64,000 bases of DNA from Xanthobacter sp. YC-JY1 (GTDB lineage: Bacteria; Pseudomonadota; Alphaproteobacteria; Rhizobiales; Xanthobacteraceae), in assembly GCF_021730305.1 (NCBI RefSeq), contig NZ_CP032674.1, forward strand, positions 729,001 through 793,000. The letters run 5' to 3'. The notes beneath the pieces were generated by a model, which did no database searches, had not been told where the DNA came from, and saw only the letters and a list, made by a program, of their open reading frames with translations. The translations under genes and the position numbers were made by a program. Of the stretch, positions 9,020-20,128 are shown piece after piece; within the stretch, counting starts at the first letter, position 1; each line of letters starts with the position of its first letter.

Positions 9020-10204
9020 GTGCTGCCCGAGGCGCAGCTTGCCGCCGGGCCGCGAACAAAGCGGCGGCGCGGCACAGGCGGAGCGGCGCTCGGCGCCATC
9101 CTTATTCTCATCCTGATTGCGGCGGCGACCTACGCCTTCGCCCAGCCCGTAGAGGCTCGCCTCGGCGGCGAGCAGGTGCGCGTGGTGCCCTTCGCCACCG
9201 GCCTCGATACGCCCTGGAGCATCGCCTTCCTCCCCGATGGCCGCCTCCTCGTCACCGAGCGCGACGGGCGGCTGCGCCCCATCGATGCGACGGGCAAGGT
9301 GGGCGCGCCTATCTCCGGCGTGCCCAAGGTGGCGGCGCGGGGGCAGGGCGGCCTGCTGGACGTGGTGCTCGATCCCAAATTCGCGCAGAACCGCCTGATC
9401 TATCTCAGCTATGCCGAGCCGCGACCGGAAGGCGCCGCCACCGCCGTCGCCCGCGGCAGGCTCTCCGATGACCTCACCCGCCTCACCGACCTGGACGTGA
9501 TCTTCCGCCAGCAGCCGGCGGTGTCCGGCGGCAACCATTTCGGCTCGCGCCTCGTGTTCGCGCCCGATGGCATGCTGTTCGTCACCCTCGGCGAGCGCTT
9601 CAACCACATGGACAAGGCGCAGGACCTCTCGACGACGCTGGGCAAGGTCGTCCGCATCGCGCCGGATGGCTCCATCCCCGCCGACAATCCCTTCGTCGAA
9701 AGGGTCGGCGCCCGGCCTGAAATCTGGAGCTTTGGCCACCGCAACGTGCAGGCCGCGGCCATCGAGCCGGGCACCGGCGCGCTGTGGACCGTCGAACATG
9801 GCCCGCGCGGTGGCGACGAGGTGAACCGGCCGGAGGCGGGCGAGAACTACGGCTGGCCGGTGATCGGCTATGGCCGGCACTATTCCGGCGCCCAGATCGG
9901 CGTCGGCACGGCCAAGGAGGGCATGGAGCAGCCCTTGTTCTACTGGGACCCCTCCATCGCCCCGTCCGGCGCCGCCTTCTATACGGGCGATGCGCTGCCG
10001 GGCTGGCGCGGCCAGCTCTTCGTCGGCGCGCTGGCGGGTCAGGCGCTGGTGATGGTGAAGGTGCGCGACGGCGCTGTCATCGGCGAGGAGCGCCTGCCCC
10101 TCGGCAAGCGCATCCGCGACGTGCGCATGGGGCCGGACGGCGCGCTCTGGCTCGCCGCCGAGAGCACGGGTGAGATCCTGCGCGTGGTGCCGGCCGGGCG
10201 CTGA
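9020..10204 (+). CDS. PQQ-dependent aldose sugar dehydrogenase-like protein (YliI/Asd family)
   Basis: This is a six-bladed beta-propeller of the soluble glucose/sorbosone dehydrogenase family, which oxidises sugars in the periplasm with PQQ. Recognisable blocks are GLDTPWSIAFLPDGRLLVTERDGRL, GQGGLLDVVLDP, the catalytic-His region SGGNHFGSRLVF, WSFGHRNVQ, EHGPRGGDEVN and ENYGWPVIGYG. An N-terminal hydrophobic segment (AILILILIAAATYAFA) should export or anchor it. The start is uncertain: GTG 9020 gives a compact signal region, but GTG 8966 or an even earlier TTG 8921 overlapping the preceding gene is possible. No PQQ synthesis genes lie nearby. Confidence 0.85.
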   Translation: MLPEAQLAAGPRTKRRRGTGGAALGAILILILIAAATYAFAQPVEARLGGEQVRVVPFATGLDTPWSIAFLPDGRLLVTERDGRLRPIDATGKVGAPISGVPKVAARGQGGLLDVVLDPKFAQNRLIYLSYAEPRPEGAATAVARGRLSDDLTRLTDLDVIFRQQPAVSGGNHFGSRLVFAPDGMLFVTLGERFNHMDKAQDLSTTLGKVVRIAPDGSIPADNPFVERVGARPEIWSFGHRNVQAAAIEPGTGALWTVEHGPRGGDEVNRPEAGENYGWPVIGYGRHYSGAQIGVGTAKEGMEQPLFYWDPSIAPSGAAFYTGDALPGWRGQLFVGALAGQALVMVKVRDGAVIGEERLPLGKRIRDVRMGPDGALWLAAESTGEILRVVPAGR

Positions 10205-10279
10205 CCGGATTCCCTCGGTCCCCAAAGCTACCTAAGATCGGCGGGCCGCAGACGCGCGGCGCCGTCTTCCGGAGTTCCC

Positions 10280-11644
10280 ATGGCCTCGACCCTGCTCGCC
10301 CGCAACGCCCTCGTGCTCGTGACCATGGACGGCGCGCGGCGGGAGATCGCGGGCGGCGGGCTCTATGTGGAGGACGGCCGCATCGTCGCCGTGGGCCGGC
10401 CGCAGGACCTGCCGGCGAGCGCCGACGAGGTGATCGACCTGTCCGGCCATGTGGTGATGCCCGGCATGGTCAACACCCACCATCACATGGTGCAGAGCCT
10501 GACCCGCGCCGTGCCGGCGGCGCAGGACGGGGAGCTGTTCACCTGGCTGAAATCGCTCTATCCGCTGTGGGCGGGCCTGACCGGCGAGATGGTGGAGGCG
10601 GCGACGGAAACCGCCATGGCGGAGCTGATCCTCTCCGGCTGCACCACCTCCTCGGACCATCTCTACATCTATCCCAACGGCGCGCGGCTCGACGATTCCA
10701 TCCGTGCGGCGCGGCGGATCGGCATGCGCTTCCACGCGGCGCGGGGCGCCATGACCATCGGGGAGAGCAAAGGCGGCCTGCCGCCCGACCGGGTGGTGGA
10801 GGACGAGGACTTCGTGATGAAGGACTCCGAGCGGCTGATCGGCGCCTATCACGACCCCGCCCGCTATTCCATGCTGCGCATCGTGCTCGCGCCCTGCTCG
10901 CCCTTCACGGTGAGTCGCGACTTCATGCTGGAGACGCTGAAGCTCGGCCGCGACAACGGCCTGACGCTGCACACCCACCTCGCCGAGAACGACAGCGACG
11001 TGGCCTTCTCCGAGAAGACCTTCGGCATGGGGCCGACCGAATATGTGCGCTCGCTGGGCTGGGTGGGGCCGGATGTCTGGCACGCCCACTGCGTGAAGCT
11101 GGACGATGACGGCATCGCCCTGTTCGCGAAGACCGGCACGGGCATCGCCCATTGCCCCTGCTCCAACATGCGCCTCGCCTCGGGCGTTGCGCCGGTCAAG
11201 CGCTTCCTCGCCGAGGGCATCCGCGTGGGGCTCGGGGTGGATGGCTCCGCCTCCAACGACAGCGGCCACATGCTGAGCGAGGCGCGGCAGGCCATGCTGC
11301 TGCAGCGCGTCGCTTATGGTCCCGACGCCATGAGCGCGCGCACGGCGCTGGAGCTGGCGACCCTGGGCGGCGCCCGGGTGCTCGGGCGCGACGATATCGG
11401 CGCGCTGGCCCCGGGGATGGCGGCGGATTTCATCGCCTTCGACATGTCGCGCCTCGCTTACGCCGGGGCGCTGCATGATCCGGTGGCGGCGCTCATCTTC
11501 TGCCAGTCGCAGGATGTGTCCCTCAGTGTCATCAACGGGCGGGTGGTGGTGCGCGACGGGCGCCTCCTCACCATCGACCTCGGCGCCGCGGTGGCGCGGC
11601 ACAACGCCATGGCCGCCGAACTGGCGCGCCTGGCTTCCGCTTGA
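10280..11644 (+). CDS. 8-oxoguanine deaminase-like amidohydrolase
   Basis: This 454-residue metal-dependent amidohydrolase belongs to the AtzB/TrzN/8-oxoguanine deaminase branch. Metal and substrate motifs are GMVNTHHHMVQSLTRA (HxH), LHTHLAEN, WHAHCVKL, AHCPCSNMRLASG and LGVDGSASND. Known members convert 8-oxoguanine to urate or act on chlorinated s-triazines. Purine salvage is the likelier natural role, but the substrate is inferred from family resemblance. Start ATG 10280 is preceded by CCGGAG. It is followed after 85 bases by a glycosyltransferase-like gene on the same strand. Confidence 0.8.
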   Translation: MASTLLARNALVLVTMDGARREIAGGGLYVEDGRIVAVGRPQDLPASADEVIDLSGHVVMPGMVNTHHHMVQSLTRAVPAAQDGELFTWLKSLYPLWAGLTGEMVEAATETAMAELILSGCTTSSDHLYIYPNGARLDDSIRAARRIGMRFHAARGAMTIGESKGGLPPDRVVEDEDFVMKDSERLIGAYHDPARYSMLRIVLAPCSPFTVSRDFMLETLKLGRDNGLTLHTHLAENDSDVAFSEKTFGMGPTEYVRSLGWVGPDVWHAHCVKLDDDGIALFAKTGTGIAHCPCSNMRLASGVAPVKRFLAEGIRVGLGVDGSASNDSGHMLSEARQAMLLQRVAYGPDAMSARTALELATLGGARVLGRDDIGALAPGMAADFIAFDMSRLAYAGALHDPVAALIFCQSQDVSLSVINGRVVVRDGRLLTIDLGAAVARHNAMAAELARLASA

Positions 11645-11729
11645 TAAGACGACCGCGGCGGCTGGCGGCCCGCCCTCCCGGTGCCGGAAACGGCGCCGCC
11701 TTTTTGAAGACGACCGTCCGGAGTTGACG

Positions 11730-12512
11730 ATGGGTAAACGCATCGTCGCGGTGCGCTACAGTCCCGACTGGCTCGCCTTGACCGACGACGACACCCGCCG
11801 CTTCCTGCGCCGCCACCACATCGACGAGAATCTGCTCGTGGATTTCATGGCGCTGTGGGATCGGAACCTGAAGGTGGATTACCGCAGCTTCCGCGACGAG
11901 ATCGCCAAGCTCTCCCGCGCGAGCTTCGCCGCCGTGCGGGGCGCCGAGGTGATCTCCCACGAGGTGCTGCGTCAGACGAAGCGCGCGAGCGACGATCTCA
12001 TCGCCTTCGTGGACGACGACGACTGGCTGTCCCCCGGCCTGTTCGAGGAACTGGACAAGGCCTGCCCGCGCCCGCTCAACGGCATCTGGTGGGGCTCGAT
12101 CCTGGTCGGCCCGCAGCTGACCACCTATGAGGACTCCCAGACCGTCCCGCTGATCGAACTGCGGCCGCTCAAGCGGGTGATCTACACCAACAATTACGCC
12201 GTGACCGGCCGCGCGCTGAACCATCACGGCTATCCGCGCCTGTTCGAGCACTATCACGCGGACCGGCGGTTCGGAAAATTCTGGTGGCCGCCCAAGAAGG
12301 TGCCGCTCTATCTCTCGGCCGCCTCCAAGCACCCGTGCTCCACGGTCTCCGTGCAGTTCTTCATGGCCCAGCCCCAGTTTCGCGCCGACCCGCGCCGCCA
12401 CGTGGAGCGTTTCGCCGACCAGTTGGCCGAGGCGGTGATCCCGGCCGAATATGGCTGGCTGAAGCAGCCCGTGAACGCCGTCGAGGCGCTGGTGCGCCGC
12501 GCGCTGGCCTGA
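11730..12512 (+). CDS. Glycosyltransferase-like hypothetical protein
   Basis: The protein is 260 residues. A central acidic cluster, LIAFVDDDDWLSPGLFEEL, resembles the DxD metal-nucleotide site of GT-A glycosyltransferases. Upstream residues (ASFAAVRGAEVISHEVLRQ) could form a Rossmann-like half. No signal peptide or membrane segment is seen. The start ATG 11730 has GGAG 10 bases upstream. The assignment rests on one motif; the acceptor and donor are unknown. Confidence 0.7.
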   Translation: MGKRIVAVRYSPDWLALTDDDTRRFLRRHHIDENLLVDFMALWDRNLKVDYRSFRDEIAKLSRASFAAVRGAEVISHEVLRQTKRASDDLIAFVDDDDWLSPGLFEELDKACPRPLNGIWWGSILVGPQLTTYEDSQTVPLIELRPLKRVIYTNNYAVTGRALNHHGYPRLFEHYHADRRFGKFWWPPKKVPLYLSAASKHPCSTVSVQFFMAQPQFRADPRRHVERFADQLAEAVIPAEYGWLKQPVNAVEALVRRALA

Positions 12513-12538
12513 GCGGTTTTCGTCGTTGCTTTCGCTCA

Positions 12539-12567
12539 GGCGCCGCGCGGGCTGATCGCGCGGCGCC
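12539..12567. terminator. Hairpin between convergent genes (probable bidirectional terminator)
   Basis: GGCGCCGCGC (12539-12548) pairs perfectly with GCGCGGCGCC (12558-12567) across a 9-base loop. It sits 27 bases after the glycosyltransferase-like gene and 42 bases beyond the end of the convergent DUF486 gene. There is no clear T tract on either side, so termination may be weak or Rho-aided. The left arm is part of a 19-base sequence repeated near 22.7 kb. Confidence 0.5.
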
Positions 12568-12608
12568 GGGCGGGTGGCTGTGTTCCTCCCGCCCCGGCGT
12601 CGCGCCGC

Positions 12609-12971
12609 TCAGAACTTGTGGAAGATGAAGAAGGCGCCGGCCGAGATGAAGGCGAAGCCGAGCAGGTGGTTCCAGCCCAGCGGTTCCTTTAGGTAAAGCA
12701 CCGAGAAGCCGGCGAAGACGACGAGGGTGATGACCTCCTGCATCGTCTTGAGCTGTGCCGTGGAATACACCTCCGAGCCGAAGCGGTTGGCCGGCACGGC
12801 GAGGCAATACTCGAAAAAGGCGATACCCCAGCTCGCGACGATGGCGAGAACGAGCGGCGCCGACTTGTGCTTGAGGTGTCCGTACCAGGCGAACGTCATG
12901 AAGACGTTCGAGGCCACGAGCATGACGATGGGCAGGATTTGGGGGGGCAGAAGGTTCGTCAGGGGGGGCAT
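12609..12971 (-). CDS. DMT-type small membrane protein (DUF486 family)
   Basis: The 120-residue protein has four hydrophobic helices and the DUF486 signatures NVFMTFAWYGHLK, ASWGIAFFEYCLAVPANR and QEVITLVVFAGFSVLYLKE. The family is related to small multidrug resistance and DMT transporters; no substrate is known. The start ATG 12971 lies after a C-rich stretch with only a weak ribosome site; the frame is open upstream but those residues do not resemble the family. Confidence 0.88.
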   Translation of the reverse strand: MPPLTNLLPPQILPIVMLVASNVFMTFAWYGHLKHKSAPLVLAIVASWGIAFFEYCLAVPANRFGSEVYSTAQLKTMQEVITLVVFAGFSVLYLKEPLGWNHLLGFAFISAGAFFIFHKF

Positions 12972-13369
12972 AAGGCAGTGTTCCGGCGGATCTGAACCGA
13001 TCCGCCCTCTAGCACGAAATGCCCCGCGCCAAGACCTGCCGCCTATTTTTTGCTTATCCTGCGGCTTCGTCCGGGGCGTGATGCAGGCCGCGATTGCGTT
13101 GCGGCCGAGGGGCCTGCCGCACATTCGTCGCGGGGCCCTTCACCCAATCGTGGTGCCCGCCGCAATTTCAAGATGGTGGCTTGGAGCGCGCTGACGTTAG
13201 CAACGCTTGTGCCGACTCATTGATTTGAAGCTTTCCCGTATTGGTTGCAATTATTGATAGTTGCAAGTTTGCATCTATGTATTCTTTTTCGCAGTTTCAA
13301 AGGGGCTGCACGTTGACCGTGCTTCGAACTCGTATGCAACTAAAAGGGGCATACGAATTGGGGGCACTT
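12972..13369. other. Intergenic region, relatively AT-rich in its second half
   Basis: About 400 bases separate the DUF486 gene from the lipoprotein gene. The first 220 bases have the usual high GC. From about 13196 the sequence becomes visibly AT-richer (for example attgatttgaagctttcccg and gcaattattgatagttgcaa) and continues so into the lipoprotein gene. I see no convincing gene, terminator or RNA. It probably holds the lipoprotein promoter; one candidate is ttgcaa at 13246-13251 or 13260-13265 with a downstream AT-rich segment, but it is not strong enough to annotate. Confidence 0.5.
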
Positions 13370-14017
13370 ATGAAGAGAGGAATTTTGATCCTGATGACGG
13401 GCTTGGGCCTGTCGGCCTGCGGGATACCTCCCGGCGCGAGGGTGGTCATCCCTCCGAAGGGAGACCTCAAGGTCGGTGCCCTCTACACTTCGCGTCAAAG
13501 CGACAGGAACAGCGGACCGGTATCTTTGGACCGTCTGTGTAACATTCCTTCCTCTATAGCATCTGCAATCACTGTGCCTCCATCTGGAGGTATCGACGAG
13601 ATGGATCTGACCTCGTCCTTGTCCGCGGAGGGTGGAATTACTGGAATTCAGGCATCCGTCGTTTCGGCTGATCTGAGCGGAAAGCTGACGGACTATTATG
13701 ATCTGAAGCTCAAAGGCGTGACCCGATACGAGGTGTCAAGCGAAACGGCGCGCGATGCCTTCGCGATGTTCATGCAACGAGCTGGGTGCCGTGACACTTA
13801 TCAGGAAGATGGCCGGAAATTCTACGTCTATCAAATTCGTACGGCCTATGTGGGTGACGTCAGCCTGGATGTTAAGCGAAGCCTCGCGTTCAATACGGAA
13901 CTCGTTGCCAAGCTCAAAGCTCTCGAGCCCAAGGCAAAGCTCCAGTTTTCCAAGGCTTATCAGATTGCATTCACTGGCAAGCAACTGGTCGGCGTTGTGG
14001 ATCTGATCAGGCGTTGA
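13370..14017 (+). CDS. Putative lipoprotein of unknown function
   Basis: The 215-residue protein starts [18 protein letters not shown], a lipoprotein signal with the lipidated Cys at residue 17. A repetitive-free, mainly polar mature part follows and ends VVDLIRR. No domain was recognised. The start ATG 13370 was chosen because it gives the lipobox. The gene and its upstream DNA are noticeably less GC-rich than the neighbours and use codons such as ttg, aga, ata and gaa more often. This suggests recent acquisition, though no mobile gene flanks it. Confidence 0.8.
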   Translation: MKRGILILMTGLGLSACGIPPGARVVIPPKGDLKVGALYTSRQSDRNSGPVSLDRLCNIPSSIASAITVPPSGGIDEMDLTSSLSAEGGITGIQASVVSADLSGKLTDYYDLKLKGVTRYEVSSETARDAFAMFMQRAGCRDTYQEDGRKFYVYQIRTAYVGDVSLDVKRSLAFNTELVAKLKALEPKAKLQFSKAYQIAFTGKQLVGVVDLIRR

Positions 14018-14069
14018 GCCTTCGACAGGAGGCTTCCGTCCGACGCCTCCTGCCCCCATATTCCCCCCC

Positions 14070-16730
<2,661 letters not shown>

Positions 16731-16758
16731 GGGGCTTCGAAGGCTCGCCTGAGCGGGC

Positions 16759-16872
16759 CGTCACCCTCCCGGCTTGTCCGGAGGGGCCACGGAGTGGCCG
16801 GGCTGGCGTTTTGCTTTTGGGCACCCGGCGAGGGGCGCAGTGGATGCCCCGGAGGGGCCGGGGCATGACGGC
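16759..16872. repeat. Two-armed palindromic intergenic repeat, decayed copy 2
   Basis: The left arm gtcaccctcccggcttgtcc and right arm gtggatgccccggaggggcc match the family described at 2984, with several changes in both arms. The copy lies directly after uvrB and just before the end of the convergent 90-residue protein gene. Confidence 0.55.
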
Positions 16873-17144
16873 TACCCGCGCCGGCTGATCCGCCCGATGA
16901 CCAGTTCGTCGATCTCCAGCCGACGGATGCGCGCGCGGCCGATGGCGAGGCGGCCGATGGCGACGGCGCCCACGGCGAGCGCTCCGAAGGCCAGTGCGCC
17001 GATGGCGATGGCGCCGATGGACCCGGCGCCCAGAGACCCCGCACCCACGGTGCCCGCGCCGACCGCCCCGGCCCCCACGCCCACCTTGCGGATGCGGCGC
17101 TTGCGGGCGGGCGTTGCGGCGGGGGCCTCGGGGTCGGCGGTCAT
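16872..17144 (-). CDS. Small Gly/Ala quasi-repeat protein
   Basis: The 90-residue protein has a basic N-terminal third (ARKRRIRKVG). A regular run of glycines spaced about every five to six residues follows (VGAGAVGAGTVGAGSLGAG, then AIGALAFGALAVGAVAIG), ending RRLEIDELVIGRI. The periodicity could give a beta-helix-like or glycine-zipper structure that packs on membranes or itself. No family name can be given. Start ATG 17144 is 58 bases beyond the DUF930 stop on the same strand. Its existence rests on open frame and ordered composition only. Confidence 0.6.
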   Translation of the reverse strand: MTADPEAPAATPARKRRIRKVGVGAGAVGAGTVGAGSLGAGSIGAIAIGALAFGALAVGAVAIGRLAIGRARIRRLEIDELVIGRISRRG

Positions 17145-17202
17145 CGCATGTCCTCGGATCTGGGGCCTGGGATCGGCGGGCTTGGGATCGGATTGCGGTG
17201 GG

Positions 17203-17610
17203 TCACGGCACGAGGCTGTGGGCGTCCCAGTCCTGCCGCGGCACCTCGGCGCCCAAGGTGTAGCTGAAGGCTACCACATCCATGCCGTCCGGGCTGGTCT
17301 TGCAGCGGTAGGCGAGGTGATACCAGTGCTGCCGGCTTCGGATGGCCGCGCCGGGGGCGGAGATGGCGGCATCGCCGTGCCGGAAGTCGCCGAGCTTGGG
17401 ATCGGCGAAGGCATAGGCCACCACCTCCTCCGGCCGCATGTCCTTGTGCTCGCGCCCGATCTCGCCCATGGCGCGGGCGTTGCAGCGCTGCTCGATGCGG
17501 GTGCCGGGGTCCACGTGCAGCATCATGTCGTCGTGTCGGCCGGGGCCTGCGAGCGCCGGGGCAGCCGTCGCGGCAGTGAGGAGGACGAGGGGCAAAGCAA
17601 GGCGAATCAC
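17203..17610 (-). CDS. DUF930 domain secreted protein
   Basis: The 135-residue protein has a signal peptide (ending APALAG). The DUF930 core follows: EQRCNARAMGEIGREHKDMRPEEVVAYAFADP, then GAAIRSRQHWYHLAYRCKTSPDGMDVVAFSYTLG and PRQDWDAH. Two cysteines (RCN and RCKT) probably form a disulfide. The family is restricted mainly to Hyphomicrobiales and has no known function. It is followed on the same strand by the Gly/Ala repeat protein. Confidence 0.88.
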   Translation of the reverse strand: MIRLALPLVLLTAATAAPALAGPGRHDDMMLHVDPGTRIEQRCNARAMGEIGREHKDMRPEEVVAYAFADPKLGDFRHGDAAISAPGAAIRSRQHWYHLAYRCKTSPDGMDVVAFSYTLGAEVPRQDWDAHSLVP

Positions 17611-17803
17611 GGCGCGGGCGTCTCCGCAGAACAGGGAAGCGCGCCGCCTCTAGGCCGAATCTGTGGCAGGGATGGGACGGGACGGTGGCGTGGTACGCAA
17701 GAGGGGTCTCGCACGCCATGGCGCCCGCGTGTTATGGTGTTCACGATACAGCTTCGGCTGTCGGGGCCACGGGCGGACCGGCCGGCAACGGCGCAGAGGA
17801 CGG

Positions 17804-18364
17804 ATGTTCGGGATGACGGGGGACGAACGGCCGATGATCCTCGCCCTGCAGGGCGGCGACCGGGAAGAGATCCAGTCCTTGCTGGCGGAAGCCGCGCGGC
17901 AGCTTGCCGCGCAGGGCGTGCGCGTGCTCGGCGTGGTGGAGCACCTGACCCCCGGCTGCGCCCATGAGGACGTGCTGCTGCTCGATCTCGTCTCCGGCGA
18001 GACCAACCGCCTGCATCAGGATCTCGGTCCCGGCGCGGCCGGGTGCAGCCTCGATCCGGCGGGCCTTGCGGCTGCCTCCGCCGGCGTGGAGCGCGCCATC
18101 GCCGATCGCCTCGCCGAGGGCGGCGACCTGTCCGACACGGTGGTGGTGCTCTCCAAGTTCGGCCGGCAGGAAGCCGATGGCCGCGGCCTCACCGCCGCCT
18201 TCCATGCGGCGGTGGCGGCCGAGCTGTGCGTCATCACTTCGGTTTCGCCCAGCATCACCGACGAATGGGCGGGCTTCGCCGGCGACCTCGCCGAGCTGCG
18301 CCCGGCCGTGCTGGCCTCCATCGACGCGTGGTGGAGCGCGCGCGTTCCCGAACCGGCGGAATAG
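17804..18364 (+). CDS. DUF2478 family protein
   Basis: This is a cytosolic protein of 186 residues. The family pattern is seen in ILALQGGDREEIQSLLAEAARQL, VLLLDLVSGE, LDPAGLAAASAGVERAI, the block VVVLSKFGRQEADGRGLTAAF and ELCVITSV. DUF2478 genes are sometimes found near molybdate transport or nitrogenase-related genes, but the biochemical role is unknown. The fold suggests a P-loop NTPase relative with a poor Walker A. The start is either ATG 17804 (AGAGGA four bases upstream) or ATG 17813. It lies alone between DUF930 (divergent) and an MFS gene (convergent). Confidence 0.75.
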   Translation: MFGMTGDERPMILALQGGDREEIQSLLAEAARQLAAQGVRVLGVVEHLTPGCAHEDVLLLDLVSGETNRLHQDLGPGAAGCSLDPAGLAAASAGVERAIADRLAEGGDLSDTVVVLSKFGRQEADGRGLTAAFHAAVAAELCVITSVSPSITDEWAGFAGDLAELRPAVLASIDAWWSARVPEPAE

Positions 18365-18423
18365 CCGGAGCGTTTCCGAGCGAAGTGGGCCCCGGTTCGC
18401 GTGAAGGAAACGCGTAAAACCCC

Positions 18424-19926
18424 CTACAGCCCGATATCGTCCAGGCTGCGCCCGCGCGTCTCGATGCGGTAGTGCCAGGTCACCACCGCGCCCAGCAGCG
18501 AGGCGCCGATCAGCAGGAACAGCAGCGTGCGGGTGCCGAAGTCCGCGAGCAGGATCGGGAACAGGAAGGCGGTGAGCACTGCCCCGATCTTGGCGAAGGC
18601 CGCGGCAAAGCCCGCGCCCATGCCGCGGATGCGGGTGGGGAAGACCTCGCCGGCGATCAGGTAGGTCTGCGCGTTGGGGCCGAGATTGGTCATGAAATTG
18701 AACAGCATGAAGCCGATGACCACCATCGTGACGGCGCGGTCGCCGCTGTAATAGGTGGAGAGCGCGGCCACCAGCAGCCCCGCCGCACAGCCGACGAAGC
18801 CGGCGATCTGGAGCGGGATGCGGCCGATGCGGTCGGACAGCGCCACCGCCACGCCGATGCCCACGAGCAGCAGCAGGTCCACCAGCGCCGCCCCCTCCGA
18901 GGCGAGGAGATCCGCCGAGACGAGATCACTCAAATTGCGCCCGACATCCGCCTGATGGCCGAAGGCGGCGGCGAGGATGGTCGGCGTGAAGATGCCGATG
19001 CCGTAGGTGGACAAATCCTGCAGGAACCACGGCACGCTCGCGAGGATGGTCGCGCGCCGGTTGTGCGGGGTCTTGAGCAAAGCGAGGGGGGTGCGCTCGT
19101 GGACATGATCGTGCCCGCCGGCCCCGGCCGCACCGGTATGGTGGCTGCGACGGGCGAGCTCGATGGATTTCGGATATTGCGGCGACCGGGCGAGCAGACG
19201 CTGCGCCGCTTGCTGCGCTTCCTCCACGCGGCCGTGGGCGAGCAGCCAGCTCGCGCTTTCCGGCACGAACAGGCGGGCCACCGCCACGGCCACCGCCGGC
19301 AGGATGGCCGCCGCATACATGATGCGCCAGGCAGAGACCGTCTCGATGTTGGACAGAACGAGATAGCCGAGCAGCGTGCCGGTGAGCGCGCCCACCGCCT
19401 GGAAGCCGAAGGCGCTGAGCACGAGGCGCCCGCGCGCCACGGAGGGGATGCTCTCGGAGATCACCAGATGGGCGGTGGGATAATCGCAGCCGAGCGCAAT
19501 GCCGATGCCGAACAGGAACACCACGGTCCAGCCGAAGGAGGGGCTGACCGCCAGAAGCGCGAGGAAGATGATGAAGATCACCATCTCCGCCACGAACATC
19601 AGCTTGCGGCCGAACTGATCGGCGAACCCGCCGAGCAGCAGCGCGCCGACCAGGATGCCGGCGAGGCTCGCCGCGCCCACGAGGCCGTGCTGGAAGGCGT
19701 CCATGCCGAATTCGCGGGACATGAGGGGCAGCGTCACGCCCGTCATGAAGACCACGAGGCCCTCGAAGAACTTGCCCGCCGCGGCCAGCCACCAGATGCG
19801 CCACTGCATGGCGGTCATGGGCGTCGCGGCCACCTGCGTGCCGTCGCGCCAGATCGGGGTCTCGTCGATATAGTCCTGCACCGAGCGCTTGTGGTTGAAC
19901 CCGCGCAGGTCCCGCATCTCGTTCAT
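18424..19926 (-). CDS. MFS transporter
   Basis: The 500-residue major facilitator protein has about twelve hydrophobic segments. It has the loop 2-3 motif GGFADQFGRKLMF, the half-repeat signature LSDRIGRIPLQ, and sugar/organic-acid-porter marks (PESASWLLAHGR, AGEVFPTRIRGMG, ETRGRSLDDI). A His-rich cytoplasmic loop (RRSHHTGAAGAGGHDHVHE) in the middle is unusual and might bind metal. An N-terminal extension of about 40 residues precedes helix 1. Substrate is not predictable. Start ATG 19926 fits the downstream hydrophobic pattern. Confidence 0.88.
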   Translation of the reverse strand: MNEMRDLRGFNHKRSVQDYIDETPIWRDGTQVAATPMTAMQWRIWWLAAAGKFFEGLVVFMTGVTLPLMSREFGMDAFQHGLVGAASLAGILVGALLLGGFADQFGRKLMFVAEMVIFIIFLALLAVSPSFGWTVVFLFGIGIALGCDYPTAHLVISESIPSVARGRLVLSAFGFQAVGALTGTLLGYLVLSNIETVSAWRIMYAAAILPAVAVAVARLFVPESASWLLAHGRVEEAQQAAQRLLARSPQYPKSIELARRSHHTGAAGAGGHDHVHERTPLALLKTPHNRRATILASVPWFLQDLSTYGIGIFTPTILAAAFGHQADVGRNLSDLVSADLLASEGAALVDLLLLVGIGVAVALSDRIGRIPLQIAGFVGCAAGLLVAALSTYYSGDRAVTMVVIGFMLFNFMTNLGPNAQTYLIAGEVFPTRIRGMGAGFAAAFAKIGAVLTAFLFPILLADFGTRTLLFLLIGASLLGAVVTWHYRIETRGRSLDDIGL

Positions 19927-20128
19927 GGCCTTCCCCCACGCTCCAGCGTGACAGAAAGCGTGCGAGCCGTGAATTGCCTATGACGGTCGCGGGGCCCGCT
20001 ACCGCCCCGGGGACTGGCGGGGCGAAAGGGGAGCGGCTAAGAAAGGCATTCACCGGCGTGCTGCCCGGCCGTTTCCGCGGCCTCTCAGCCCTTGGCGCGC
20101 CCCCTCCCGTCCGGCGCCGCAGGTTCCC

